Shown here: piece after piece, positions 23,292 to 31,450 of the stretch
How the letters are laid out: each line of letters opens with the position of its first letter
Position numbering within the stretch: the stretch's first letter is position 1
Source of the DNA: an uncultured Candidatus Saccharibacteria bacterium
GTDB taxonomy: Bacteria > Patescibacteriota > Saccharimonadia > Saccharimonadales > Saccharimonadaceae
NCBI GenBank assembly: GCA_938036825.1
Contig: CALHWD010000002.1
Coordinates: forward strand, 1-44,241
Direction: 5' to 3'
DNA: 44,241 nt
Program-made: the position numbers and the translations under genes
The notes under the pieces: generated by a model
Database searches by the model: none
What the model saw: the letters and a program-made list of their open reading frames with translations, nothing else
Told to the model about the DNA's origin: nothing

Positions 23292-23843
23292 ATGATTCTT
23301 TTGTTTGGCCCAACTGGTGCCGGTAAGAGTATGCAAGGGCAGATGCTGGCAGTACGCCAGGGGTGGAAGTGGCTCTCGACGGGTGAGATGCTGCGCCAGA
23401 GCACCGATCCAGCGGTGATCGCTACCCTCAAAGCTGGTGAACTGGTGAGCGACAAGCTGACCTACCAAGTATTCGATCATGCGGTGCAAGAGGCGTACCG
23501 CAAGCATTACCAAAATATTATTGTTGATGGATTCCCGCGCACCAAAGAGCAAGCCGCCTGGCTCGATGACCACCTCGCACGTACTGGTGATAACATCGAC
23601 CTCGTGGTGGTGCTAGAAGTGCCGGAGCAAGAAATCATGCGTCGCTTGGCCAAGCGAGGCCGGATGGAGGACACACCCGAGACAATTGCACGTCGCATGG
23701 CCATCTACCGCCAAAAGATGTACCCAGTGCTTGGCATCTTTGCTGAGGCTGGGGTGAAGATCATCCACCTCGACGGGACTGGCACCGCGGGCGAAGTGCA
23801 CGACCGGATTTATGACGAGGTAATGCACGCATGGCCCAACTAA
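23292..23843 (+). CDS. adk: Adenylate kinase
   Basis: The enzyme interconverts ATP + AMP and 2 ADP. The P-loop is GPTGAGKS, with Thr where the family usually has Pro. The AMP-binding block is STGEMLR and the family signature IVDGFPRT. A short lid (GRMEDTPETIARRM) places it in the short-form group. It has 183 residues and starts after an ideal aaggagg site. It overlaps map by 13 nt. The adk-map pair is familiar from ribosomal protein operons, but here secY and the ribosomal genes are absent. Confidence 0.94.
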   Translation: MILLFGPTGAGKSMQGQMLAVRQGWKWLSTGEMLRQSTDPAVIATLKAGELVSDKLTYQVFDHAVQEAYRKHYQNIIVDGFPRTKEQAAWLDDHLARTGDNIDLVVVLEVPEQEIMRRLAKRGRMEDTPETIARRMAIYRQKMYPVLGIFAEAGVKIIHLDGTGTAGEVHDRIYDEVMHAWPN

Positions 23844-24601
23844 TCACTGGTATCAAGACGCCTGAGCAGCTCGAAGCAATGCGCGAAGGGGGCAAGCGCC
23901 TAGCGCAGATCTTTGCAGATATCCGCCAGTTTGTCCATGCTGGGGTGAGCGAGAAGCAGATCGATGCCTTTGCGGCAGAGCGGATCGCTGCCTACGGTGC
24001 TGAGCCAACCTACAAAACCCCAGAGGTGAACTTCCCTGGGGTGATTTGTATTAGCACGAACGAAGCAATCGTCCATGGCGTACCAAGCGATTATATCTTA
24101 CAGCGGGGCGATGTCGTTAGTTTCGATCTCGTCATTACCTACCGCGGGATGAAGACAGACAGCGCCTTTACTATGGTGGTGGATGACGCACCCACTGGGG
24201 CTATTAAGCACCTACTCCACACTACCGAGCGCAGTCTCTATGCTGGCATTGACGCGATCAAAGGGCCAGTCCGGACTGGCGATATTGGCGCAGCGGTGGA
24301 AGCAGTACTACAAAAGGGCCACCTTGGGATTATCCGCGAGCTGGTGGGGCACGGCGTGGGCCTCGAGATGCACATGCCGCCCGACGTGCCCAACTATGGC
24401 CGTAAAGGCACTGGTCCGCTACTCCAACCTGGCGATACCATTGCCATCGAGCCGATGGCTACCCTCGGTGGTAGCGCTATCTACAGTGACACTGCTGGCG
24501 ATGGCTGGACAATCTACAGCCGCGACGGCAGCCTGGCCGCCCACTTCGAGCACACCGTCCTCATCACTGAGACAGGGGCGGAGATTATGACGAAGCTGTA
24601 G
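23831..24601 (+). CDS. map: Methionine aminopeptidase, type I
   Basis: It removes the N-terminal Met after deformylation. All five metal ligands of the pita-bread fold can be placed: Asp in VSFDLVI, Asp in MKTDSAF, His in VGHGVG, Glu in IAIEPM and Glu in HFEHTVLI. It has 256 residues and no N-terminal extension. Together with def and fmt elsewhere in the window it completes the N-terminal methionine cycle. Translation is coupled to adk through a 13-nt overlap. Confidence 0.95.
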   Translation: MAQLITGIKTPEQLEAMREGGKRLAQIFADIRQFVHAGVSEKQIDAFAAERIAAYGAEPTYKTPEVNFPGVICISTNEAIVHGVPSDYILQRGDVVSFDLVITYRGMKTDSAFTMVVDDAPTGAIKHLLHTTERSLYAGIDAIKGPVRTGDIGAAVEAVLQKGHLGIIRELVGHGVGLEMHMPPDVPNYGRKGTGPLLQPGDTIAIEPMATLGGSAIYSDTAGDGWTIYSRDGSLAAHFEHTVLITETGAEIMTKL

Positions 24602-24634
24602 AGTGTTGATTTGCCAACACAGTACCAGGTCTAG

Positions 24635-24664
24635 AAACTCGTCAGGATAATGAATGACGAGTTT
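24635..24664 (+). terminator. Hairpin after map, weak terminator
   Basis: Perfect 10-bp stem aaactcgtca/tgacgagttt with loop ggataatgaa. Only a short T stretch follows, and the -10 box of the next gene begins 5 nt later, so it could equally be an operator. Confidence 0.5.
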
Positions 24665-24668
24665 ATGC

Positions 24669-24674
24669 TATACT
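24669..24674 (+). promoter_or_regulatory. Promoter of the 180-residue gene
   Basis: Extended -10 TGC-TATACT directly after the hairpin at 24635-24664, start near 24681. Confidence 0.55.
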
Positions 24675-24708
24675 AAGCATACATTAAAGCAACTACAGAG
24701 GTATAGAT

Positions 24709-25251
24709 ATGGCGACAGACAAGACAACGACACCAACACCGCGCACAGTAAAGATGTGGTTTGATGTAGGAAAAGTCAACACAGAATGTTCGCTCTTTAT
24801 CGATGGCTTAGATGATAGTGAGTATCTTGTATACGTGCCGTTTACAACAGCGTACGATACGTATAACCTCACATTTGCAAGTGATATGCATCGCCTGTTT
24901 GCTAGAGACATTCAATCGTTTTGGTCTCCGTATGGCTTTGCGGCAGGGACATTTGAGCTTATGCAGTGGTATATTCAGATCGCCTTTCGTCCGATCGATA
25001 GAACTGTAGATGGAAGCAACTCTCCCTCAGTGGTCTATATGACGGTTGTTGGCGATGGGATTAAGCCTGGTGGTGTCTGGGATGTACCAGTCGATCGCAA
25101 CCAGGTATACCAAGAATATTGCCGCGCTTTTTGTAAGTTCTATAATGAAAAGCATAAGGAACTAGCAGATGTCATTCAGTTTGGCGAAGACGATTTTGTT
25201 ATGTGGACTAATGAACATCTAGATGGATATCTAGAAAGACACCGTAGCTAA
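24709..25251 (+). CDS. Hypothetical protein, 180 residues
   Basis: No family is recognised. A short Thr-rich start (DKTTTPTPRTVK) leads into a mixed alpha/beta domain rich in aromatic residues (DSEYLVYVPFTTAYDTYNL; FWSPYGFAAGTFELMQWYI). The second half includes VVYMTVVGDGIKPGG and a helical end (VYQEYCRAFCKFYNEKHKE). No signal peptide or membrane helix. The start is supported by agagg 5 nt upstream and by the extended -10. Its A+T-rich codons contrast with map and ftsA on either side, suggesting an accessory gene. Confidence 0.78.
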   Translation: MATDKTTTPTPRTVKMWFDVGKVNTECSLFIDGLDDSEYLVYVPFTTAYDTYNLTFASDMHRLFARDIQSFWSPYGFAAGTFELMQWYIQIAFRPIDRTVDGSNSPSVVYMTVVGDGIKPGGVWDVPVDRNQVYQEYCRAFCKFYNEKHKELADVIQFGEDDFVMWTNEHLDGYLERHRS

Positions 25252-25282
25252 ATTTCAAAACTCTCGCTTTCTTCCGCCTATA

Positions 25283-25312
25283 TTGTACAAGACACAGCAT
25301 AACCTGTATAAT
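25283..25312 (+). promoter_or_regulatory. Leaderless ftsA promoter
   Basis: TTGTAC (25283-25288), 18-nt spacer, TATAAT (25307-25312). The ATG at 25319 follows after 6 nt, so the mRNA probably starts on the start codon. Confidence 0.8.
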
Positions 25313-25318
25313 GGTACT

Positions 25319-26557
25319 ATGCATGAAAATTCTCAATACGCAGTAGGAATAGATGTCGGGACGACGACGATTCGATGCGTGGTGGGGCATATGAATCCAG
25401 AGACAGGCACGCCGACGATTGTGGGCGTAGGGCAGGCACCGAACAGTGGTATGCGCAAGGGTATGGTGGTCAATCTTAGTGGCCCAGCCCGCACGATCGA
25501 CGAAGCACTGGGCGAGGCCGAGCGGATGAGTGGCTACGAAGTCAACAGTGCAACGGTGAGCGTCAATGGTGCGCACATCACCAGCACCCGCGCCACGGGG
25601 ATGATTGCCGTGGGCACGATCGATCATGAAATTAATAATGATGATGTGGCACGTATCGAAGAAGTCGCTACCACGGGCAAAGTGCAGGCTAACCGCGAGA
25701 TCCTCGAGGTCGTGCCGCATAGCTATACACTTGATGGCCAGGCGGGGATCAAAGACCCGCTGGGTATGACGGGCACACGGCTGGAGATCGATGCCAATGT
25801 GGTCTCGGCTTTAGCGCCCTATGTGGCGAATTTGCAAAAAGCGGTGGAGATGGCAACCGTCCACCCGCATGCTATTACACCAGCAGTGCTTGGGGCGGCC
25901 AAGGCCGTGCTAAATGAGCGGCAGATCGAGAGTGGTGTGGCAGTGGTCGACCTCGGTGGGGCAACGACTAGCGTGGCAGTCTTCGAAGAGGGGGACTTGC
26001 AGTACGTTGGCGTCATCCCAATGGGTGGTGTGAATGTGACAAATGACCTCGCTATTGGCCTCAAAACTGACCCTGATGTTGCGGAATTGGTCAAGGTCAA
26101 GCATGCTGCGGCTGGCATCAAGGCAAGCGACGCGGTGGCTAAGGTGCGGCGCGATAAGGAATCGTATGAGTTTGCGACTGAGGAGATTGATGAGATTGTT
26201 GATGCCCGGCTGGAGGAGATTTTCGAGGCAGTACAGAAGGAACTCAAGAAGGCAGGTCGCGCTGGCAAGCTGCCCAGTGGTGTTGTGCTGACTGGTGGCA
26301 TGGCTCAGATGCGTGGCATGGCGAGCTATGCCAGGGAACAGCTGGGAGTAGCCGCTCGGGTAGGCCGACCAACTGGCTTTACAAGCGGTGTAGCCGACCA
26401 GATAGAAAAGCCGCAGTTCGCCACTGCAGTCGGCCTGATGCTCGCCGATAGCGAAGGCGGTCAGCAGCCCACCCAGGCCTATACCAACAGTGGTACAGCA
26501 CACGCCAAAGGTGCACTGAGCTGGCTTCGTCGGCTGCTGGGAGGGCTCAAGGCCTAG
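25319..26557 (+). CDS. ftsA: Cell division protein FtsA
   Basis: FtsA is an actin-like ATPase that tethers FtsZ filaments to the membrane. The actin-fold motifs are GIDVGTTTIRCVVG (phosphate 1), VVDLGGATTSVAVF (phosphate 2) and GVVLTGGMAQMRGM (adenosine). The C-terminal 13 residues (LSWLRRLLGGLKA) form an amphipathic membrane-targeting helix. It has 412 residues. The longer frame beginning at 25283 starts in the -35 box and is rejected. ftsZ follows after 72 nt and has its own -10 box. Confidence 0.95.
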   Translation: MHENSQYAVGIDVGTTTIRCVVGHMNPETGTPTIVGVGQAPNSGMRKGMVVNLSGPARTIDEALGEAERMSGYEVNSATVSVNGAHITSTRATGMIAVGTIDHEINNDDVARIEEVATTGKVQANREILEVVPHSYTLDGQAGIKDPLGMTGTRLEIDANVVSALAPYVANLQKAVEMATVHPHAITPAVLGAAKAVLNERQIESGVAVVDLGGATTSVAVFEEGDLQYVGVIPMGGVNVTNDLAIGLKTDPDVAELVKVKHAAAGIKASDAVAKVRRDKESYEFATEEIDEIVDARLEEIFEAVQKELKKAGRAGKLPSGVVLTGGMAQMRGMASYAREQLGVAARVGRPTGFTSGVADQIEKPQFATAVGLMLADSEGGQQPTQAYTNSGTAHAKGALSWLRRLLGGLKA

Positions 26558-26577
26558 AATCATGCCGATGAGGATGA

Positions 26578-26583
26578 TATACT
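26578..26583 (+). promoter_or_regulatory. ftsZ promoter
   Basis: Extended -10 TGa-TATACT between ftsA and ftsZ, giving a leader of about 40 nt with an aggggag ribosome-binding site. ftsZ is therefore translated conventionally, unlike ftsA. Confidence 0.6.
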
Positions 26584-26629
26584 AAATGGTAATGGTAAAG
26601 TTGATAGTTGCACAAGGGGAGAAACGTGA

Positions 26630-27811
26630 ATGCCGGAAGTAAAACCAAGCGAGATCCAAACCTTTGCTAGTATCAAAGTCGTTGGCGTCGGAGGCGCTGG
26701 CGGGTCTGCTGTCAATCGAATGAAAGACGCTGGCCTAGCTGGCGTGCAGTTCATTGCAATGAACACTGATGCTCAGGCGCTGCATAATTCGCAAGCTGAT
26801 ATTAAAATTCATCTTGGACACAACACCACCAATGGTCTTGGTGCTGGTGCTGACCCTAGTGTAGGTGAGGCTGCGGCACGTGAGTCGCTCGACGAGATCC
26901 GTCAGGCGCTTGAGGGGGCAGATATGATCTTCGTGACGATTGGTGCTGGTGGTGGCACAGGCTCGGGGGCTGGCCACGTGGTAGCAGAAGTAGCGCGTGA
27001 TCTCGGCATTCTTTGTGTGGGCGTGGCCACCAAGCCGTTTACCTTTGAGGGCGAGAAGCGGCGCATCAATGCTGAGTGGGCTATCAAGCAGTTGGGGCGG
27101 CAAGTTGATACGCTTATTACTATCCCCAACGATCGCTTACTTGACACGATTGATCGCCGGACGCCACTACTTGAGACCTTTAAGATTGCCGATGATGTGC
27201 TGCGCCAGGGTGTGCAGGGGATATCGGAGTTGATTACCGAGCATGGGCTGATTAACTTGGACTTTGCGGACGTTAAAGCGATTATGAGCAGTGCTGGTAG
27301 TGCATTGATGGGGATCGGCCGGGCGAGTGGCGAAGACCGAGCGCAGATGGCTGCCCAGCAGGCGATTGATTCACCACTGATTGAGGTGTCGATCAACGGT
27401 GCCAAAGGTGTACTCTTTAATGTGACGGGTGGCTACGATATGAGCATGGCCGAGATTCAAGAAGCGGCTGAGATTATCACTGGTGCGGTGTCGTCCGATG
27501 CCAACATTATCTTTGGTGCGACGCTCAAGCCCGAGCTGGAGGATGAGTTGATTATTACCGTTATCGCGACTGGCTTTGATAGTGATTCGTTCTTTGATGA
27601 CGACGAACCAAGCGATACCGAAGATGACGAAGAAGCAGCCGAGACAGTGGACGAAGCGGTCGATAGTGTCGATATGGCCATCGACCCCGAGGCAGCTGCG
27701 CACTTTGCCCAGGAGAATGAGACGAATATTTGGGATCAATCGATGGATGACGATGAGGATGACACCCCGGCCTTCTTGCGCCGCCGCCGCAAAAAGGAGG
27801 CGGACGCGTGA
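26630..27811 (+). CDS. ftsZ: Cell division protein FtsZ
   Basis: This is the tubulin-like GTPase of the division ring. The nucleotide signature GAGGGTGSGAG, the base-contact region (FIAMNTDAQAL) and the catalytic T7 loop (NLDFADV) are intact. The C-terminal linker is very acidic (DDDEPSDTEDDEEAAE). It ends in the conserved peptide TPAFLRRRRK, which binds FtsA. It has 393 residues. The stop overlaps the nrdR GTG start in a GTGA. Confidence 0.97.
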   Translation: MPEVKPSEIQTFASIKVVGVGGAGGSAVNRMKDAGLAGVQFIAMNTDAQALHNSQADIKIHLGHNTTNGLGAGADPSVGEAAARESLDEIRQALEGADMIFVTIGAGGGTGSGAGHVVAEVARDLGILCVGVATKPFTFEGEKRRINAEWAIKQLGRQVDTLITIPNDRLLDTIDRRTPLLETFKIADDVLRQGVQGISELITEHGLINLDFADVKAIMSSAGSALMGIGRASGEDRAQMAAQQAIDSPLIEVSINGAKGVLFNVTGGYDMSMAEIQEAAEIITGAVSSDANIIFGATLKPELEDELIITVIATGFDSDSFFDDDEPSDTEDDEEAAETVDEAVDSVDMAIDPEAAAHFAQENETNIWDQSMDDDEDDTPAFLRRRRKKEADA

Positions 27812-28278
27812 CGACCCACCGCGACAAGATTGGCAACAGCCGCGTGCTGGAGTCGCGTGAGTCGGCCGATGGTGTGACGATCCGCCGCCGCCGCGAGACC
27901 CCTGATGGGCACCGCTTTACCACCTATGAGCGGATCGAATACCCGACGATTGCGGTGCTCAAGCGAACAGGCTCGCGCGAGCTCTTTGATCGGGCTAAGC
28001 TGCGCGCTTCGGTGCGCCGCTCGGTTGGTAAGTTCTTCAAATCCGAGCTAGAGCTCGAGGCAATTATTGATGCCGTGGAGGATCGGATCCACGATGCGGG
28101 CGAGAATGAGATTGAGTCGCGTGTGATTGGCGGCTTCGTGCTCGATGAGCTCGCCGCGCGCAATGAGGTGGCGTATGTGCGCTTTGCGAGCGTGTTTTAT
28201 AAATTTAAGACGCTGGATGATTTCGTTAAGATATTAGAGCAGCGTCGGAGTGCGAAGCAGCAAGAAAAACAGAGGTAA
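27808..28278 (+). CDS. nrdR: NrdR-type regulator without its zinc ribbon
   Basis: The ATP-cone (about residues 48-138; VLKRTGSRELFDRAKL, AYVRFASVFYKF) and the linker framework RVLESRES, IRRRRE and RFTTYERIE are those of NrdR, the ATP/dATP-responsive repressor of ribonucleotide reductase genes. Normal NrdR starts with a four-cysteine zinc ribbon that binds DNA. Here all four positions are replaced (HRDK and PDGHR), and the whole protein has no cysteine. It starts with GTG overlapping the ftsZ stop, with aaaaaggagg 7 nt upstream. It may have lost or changed its DNA binding. Confidence 0.88.
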   Translation: MTTHRDKIGNSRVLESRESADGVTIRRRRETPDGHRFTTYERIEYPTIAVLKRTGSRELFDRAKLRASVRRSVGKFFKSELELEAIIDAVEDRIHDAGENEIESRVIGGFVLDELAARNEVAYVRFASVFYKFKTLDDFVKILEQRRSAKQQEKQR

Positions 28279-28283
28279 AACTT

Positions 28284-28544
28284 ATGCGCGTCCTCATTAT
28301 CTACCGAACAGAGAGCGACTATGCGCGCCGCGTCTTCGATTATCTGCGTGACTTTAGCCGGCGCACAGGTCATGCCATTGAGGAATTTGACCCAGATACA
28401 CGTGAGGGGCAATCGCTCTGCCGCACGTACGACATTGTGGAGTACCCCACCATCCTTGCCTTGGCGGATAATGGCCAGGTGCTGGGCATGTGGCGCGGCT
28501 TGCCACTGCCAACTATCGACGAAGTGGGGTATTATGCCCGCTAA
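28284..28544 (+). CDS. Thioredoxin-fold protein without CxxC
   Basis: The 86 residues have the thioredoxin order: a first strand (MRVLIIYRTE), a helix, FDPDTREGQSL, and the cis-proline loop EYPTILALADNGQ. The usual CxxC site after the first strand reads SDYA, and the only Cys is at RTYDI's upstream helix (LCRTYDI). It cannot act as a dithiol oxidoreductase on its own. It overlaps the VKOR gene by 11 nt. In other bacteria VKOR is fused or paired with a redox-active thioredoxin domain, so this looks like a diverged partner. gaggt precedes the ATG. Confidence 0.78.
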   Translation: MRVLIIYRTESDYARRVFDYLRDFSRRTGHAIEEFDPDTREGQSLCRTYDIVEYPTILALADNGQVLGMWRGLPLPTIDEVGYYAR

Positions 28545-29178
28545 AACGCCTAAAGTACATACTACGACCACTACTATAGCGGACGACGCGAGCCATACAC
28601 CATGGCTCCGTCGCCCTGGCACAGTGGCCTTACTGGCAGCGGCTTTGGGTAGTGGCCTGGGGCTTGTGGCATCCTTTGTTCTTTCACTCGAGGCGCTGCA
28701 TTTAGCGCAGCACCCGGGTGGGGCGCTCAATTGCGACGTCAATGCTGTGCTGAGCTGTTCTACAGTGGCGCAGCATTGGTCGGCGACAGTGTTTGGCTTC
28801 CCTAACAGCTTCGTTGGTATGATGACCGTGCCAGTGATGATAACGGTAGTGGTAGCACTGCTGGCTGGGGCACGCCTGCCGCGCTGGTTTGTGCGGAGTG
28901 CCTGGGGCGGCGCTGTGCTCGGAATGATTTTTGCACTGTGGATGTTTTATATGAGCTTTGTCGTTATTCGCGTGCTGTGCCCGTGGTGCCTAACACTCGA
29001 TGTGGGTATGCTGCTGATCTTCTTTGGGATGACGCGCTATTGCATTGAGGCTGGGGTGATTGGTGGGGCGCGCACCAAGCGCTTTGCTCGCCATGGCTAC
29101 GATGTGCTGTGTGGCGTGAGTGTGCTAGTGCTGGCGGTGGCGTTGATTATTGTGAAATTTAGCGCGGAGTTACTATAG
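28534..29178 (+). CDS. Vitamin K epoxide reductase (VKOR) family membrane protein
   Basis: VKOR homologues reoxidise the disulfide-forming machinery using quinone. After a 30-residue cytoplasmic start come four or five hydrophobic helices. The loop Cys pair (NCDVNAVLSCSTVA) and the redox CxxC (VLCPWC) match the family. It has 214 residues. The ATG at 28534 overlaps the preceding thioredoxin-like gene; a longer frame from 28321 is out of register with homology and rejected. It implies periplasmic or extracellular disulfide formation in this cell, consistent with exported proteins such as the LPQTG protein. Confidence 0.9.
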   Translation: MPAKTPKVHTTTTTIADDASHTPWLRRPGTVALLAAALGSGLGLVASFVLSLEALHLAQHPGGALNCDVNAVLSCSTVAQHWSATVFGFPNSFVGMMTVPVMITVVVALLAGARLPRWFVRSAWGGAVLGMIFALWMFYMSFVVIRVLCPWCLTLDVGMLLIFFGMTRYCIEAGVIGGARTKRFARHGYDVLCGVSVLVLAVALIIVKFSAELL

Positions 29179-29208
29179 ATAAAGTCGTTTTTTGTGTGGT
29201 AAAATTGT

Positions 29209-29236
29209 CGAGCTTGTCAGGATTGGCAAGCTTTTT
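29209..29236 (+). terminator. Intrinsic terminator after VKOR
   Basis: Stem gagcttg/caagctt with a loop around tcaggattgg, followed by T5. It ends the ftsZ-nrdR-VKOR run. Confidence 0.8.
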
Positions 29237-31415
29237 AAAATGAACAGAATGTTATATTATTCAGCACGTTTTTTATGTCTATTGATGTAATGGCGAGTAT
29301 TTTCTCGCACCAGGGATGCTATGGTATGGTGGCAGCTACCACTATATCGACGCAAGTGAGTTACCTGTTAGCTTGAGCTGCTTGTTTGGTGTAGTAGGAA
29401 AACAATACGTGAAGATAATGTATGATGAATTTTAACATAGGTATGAAACCTTTGCGAGACTTAAGCACGACGTGCTGTTAATGCATAGGCTATTGTTGCG
29501 TGACGCAGCCGAAGTAGCAAGATAGCGGGAGGAAGATGTCGCCTATTGGTGATCCTGTGTGTATGAATATAGATAGCATTTCGTTCATTATGCGCTATTG
29601 ATAGCGAGTATGTTGGCAGGCTTGTGCGCATCGTGAATTTGCTAGCAAATATGATGATAGCATGCTAATGCCGCCATGCTGCAGTAGATGAAATTTGTCT
29701 GAATATCAATCACAACGTATTCAGTGAGAGGTGAGTGATATGTTTTGCTAAGTGGTGCAATTTTGAATGAAAGAAAAGGTATGTTCAGTTTGGTGGAGAT
29801 GTGAAAGCAATAGAGTTGTATGGGTTAGTTTGATTTTTATCGGCCAATTGCCAAGCGTGTTTGCGAAGAACAATTCAACATGCTGGAAAATGAAACGATT
29901 GATACCTGAAAAATGAGTGAGCTACAACGACACGACTATGATGACAATATGTGTGCGATAGCAGGTGGCTGTTGTAAGCTGTGAAGTGGATGCGTGTGGT
30001 GTTATAGATTGGCATGGTAGCGAAGATTCTTTGCAAAGCAAGCGAGCAAGTTGCAGTGCGATGCTAAAAATGCAGTGAGGTTCTTGGCTGGGCGACAGTA
30101 GCTGCGCATTGACTGATATTTGTTAAAGAAAACTGATTAGTATAAGGGCGCTATAGAGCGAGAAGCAAGCAAAAATGACGCAGCGCCGCAGCACGTAAAT
30201 TTCATAGAATTGTGTAGATGAAGTGGTGTATCAAAAAAAATCATTTCGGTTGCATAATGAAAGTAATATGCTATGCGTAAGAGACATAGCGCGTACAATA
30301 AAGTGGGCGCTATCATAGCACAATGCAGCGCCCGCAGGCAGATACTATGCGAAGTAAGATGGAAGGTGCAATAATTGGCAATATGCTCATGTCTTTTAAA
30401 AATTCTTAAGCGACACTTATTCCTAGCTACTTACTATATCAACTATGTCGAAGTGGCTTGCATCTATTTTTACATACAGTAATAACAGAATATACACATG
30501 TTTCTATAGCGCAAAAATGAGGCTATAGGACACGACATAGGGCGGAAGGAAGACGATCAACTGCTATAGCGAAGTATCGTGCAGCGCGGCAGGCTTGTTG
30601 CTCTATATTTTATACCAAATAAAAATGCGAAATAGCTAAAGATATGTAAGGTATACAAAATAAATTATATGCAAAATATGAATATGCAGAGCAGAACCAT
30701 TGCAGAAAAACTGGCTACAAGCGTAAGCGTACCAAATGGGTGCTAGATATGTATAAGAACGTTATATATGTATATTCCGCTCTAGATGGACAGGAATGCC
30801 TGTTATAAGCGCTGTAACGCGCTAAAACCCCTTAGGAGAAGAGAAAAGTCTATATAGCACTATCTAGGCGTCTATAGCCTCTTGAAAGGCAGATAGACCA
30901 TTGTTTGTCGTTGATAGGAGAAAATGAAACTGTGTATATGGTGTATAGAGCACAACATAGATCTGTTGTAAAAAATAGAGTAGTCTGAGAAGAGTAAATT
31001 GAGATTATGTTGTATAAAATACACAATATTGTCGACGGTAGGAGATAGAGAGCGAAGTGTGATATATACAACGATATGGGTTAGAAGTAAACATGTCATA
31101 TGTATATAAAAAAACAACATACAGAATCACAACGAAATAAACTCGAAAACAAGGGAGATAAAGCGACATGCCTACAACGTTGTAGGTAATAGTGTACATT
31201 GTACATATAACAACAATTGATTTTGCGGCACCGTAGAAGAGATAACAGGGGTAAATCAGACAATGTTGTTAAAATCATAACGAATAAAAATAAAAGTATG
31301 CTAATGAATAGCAGAGGCAGACAATTCTTTGCGGAGCATACTGGTGTATGATGGAGATCATCTCACCAGTGTATTGGTTACTTTGAGATGATGGTTGGGG
31401 CAGATGTAGAGCTTG
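29237..31415. other. Gene-free A+T-rich region with several hairpins
   Basis: About 2.2 kb without a convincing CDS: the few open frames (30850-31278, minus strand) are Tyr/Ser/Ile-rich and lack ribosome-binding sites. The base composition is visibly lower in G+C than in the flanks. I read hairpins at 30147-30187 (ggcgct/agcgcc), 30263-30280 (gctatg/catagc), 30305-30333 (gggcgct/agcgccc), 30504-30528 (ctatagc/gctatag) and 30808-30823 (agcgc/gcgct). I found no tRNA, rRNA, tmRNA or RNase P signature and no convincing DnaA-box cluster. It may hold a large structured RNA, a decayed gene block or a chromosome-organising site. Confidence 0.5.
31340..31392 (+). promoter_or_regulatory. Two overlapping inverted repeats before the LiaF-like gene
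   Basis: ACTGGTG (31340-31346) pairs with CACCAGT (31364-31370), and ATCATCTCA (31357-31365) pairs with TGAGATGAT (31384-31392). The two hairpins share bases 31364-31365 and interlock, so they are mutually exclusive. They lie just upstream of the promoter, where a two-component response regulator could bind. Confidence 0.5.
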
Positions 31416-31444
31416 TTGTGCACCATCTATAATAATGGTATGCT
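31416..31444 (+). promoter_or_regulatory. Leaderless promoter of the LiaF-like gene
   Basis: TTGTGC (31416-31421), 17-nt spacer, TATGCT (31439-31444) with extended TGg; the ATG at 31451 follows after 6 nt. A second -10-like TATAAT lies at 31428-31433 and would give a leader of about 11 nt. Confidence 0.6.
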
Positions 31445-31450
31445 AGCGAC

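Noticed and set aside
30850..31278. Overlapping minus-strand ORFs in the A+T-rich region
   Set aside because: Tyr/Ser/Ile/Cys-rich low-complexity products, no ribosome-binding sites, several overlapping frames: typical of non-coding A+T-rich DNA.
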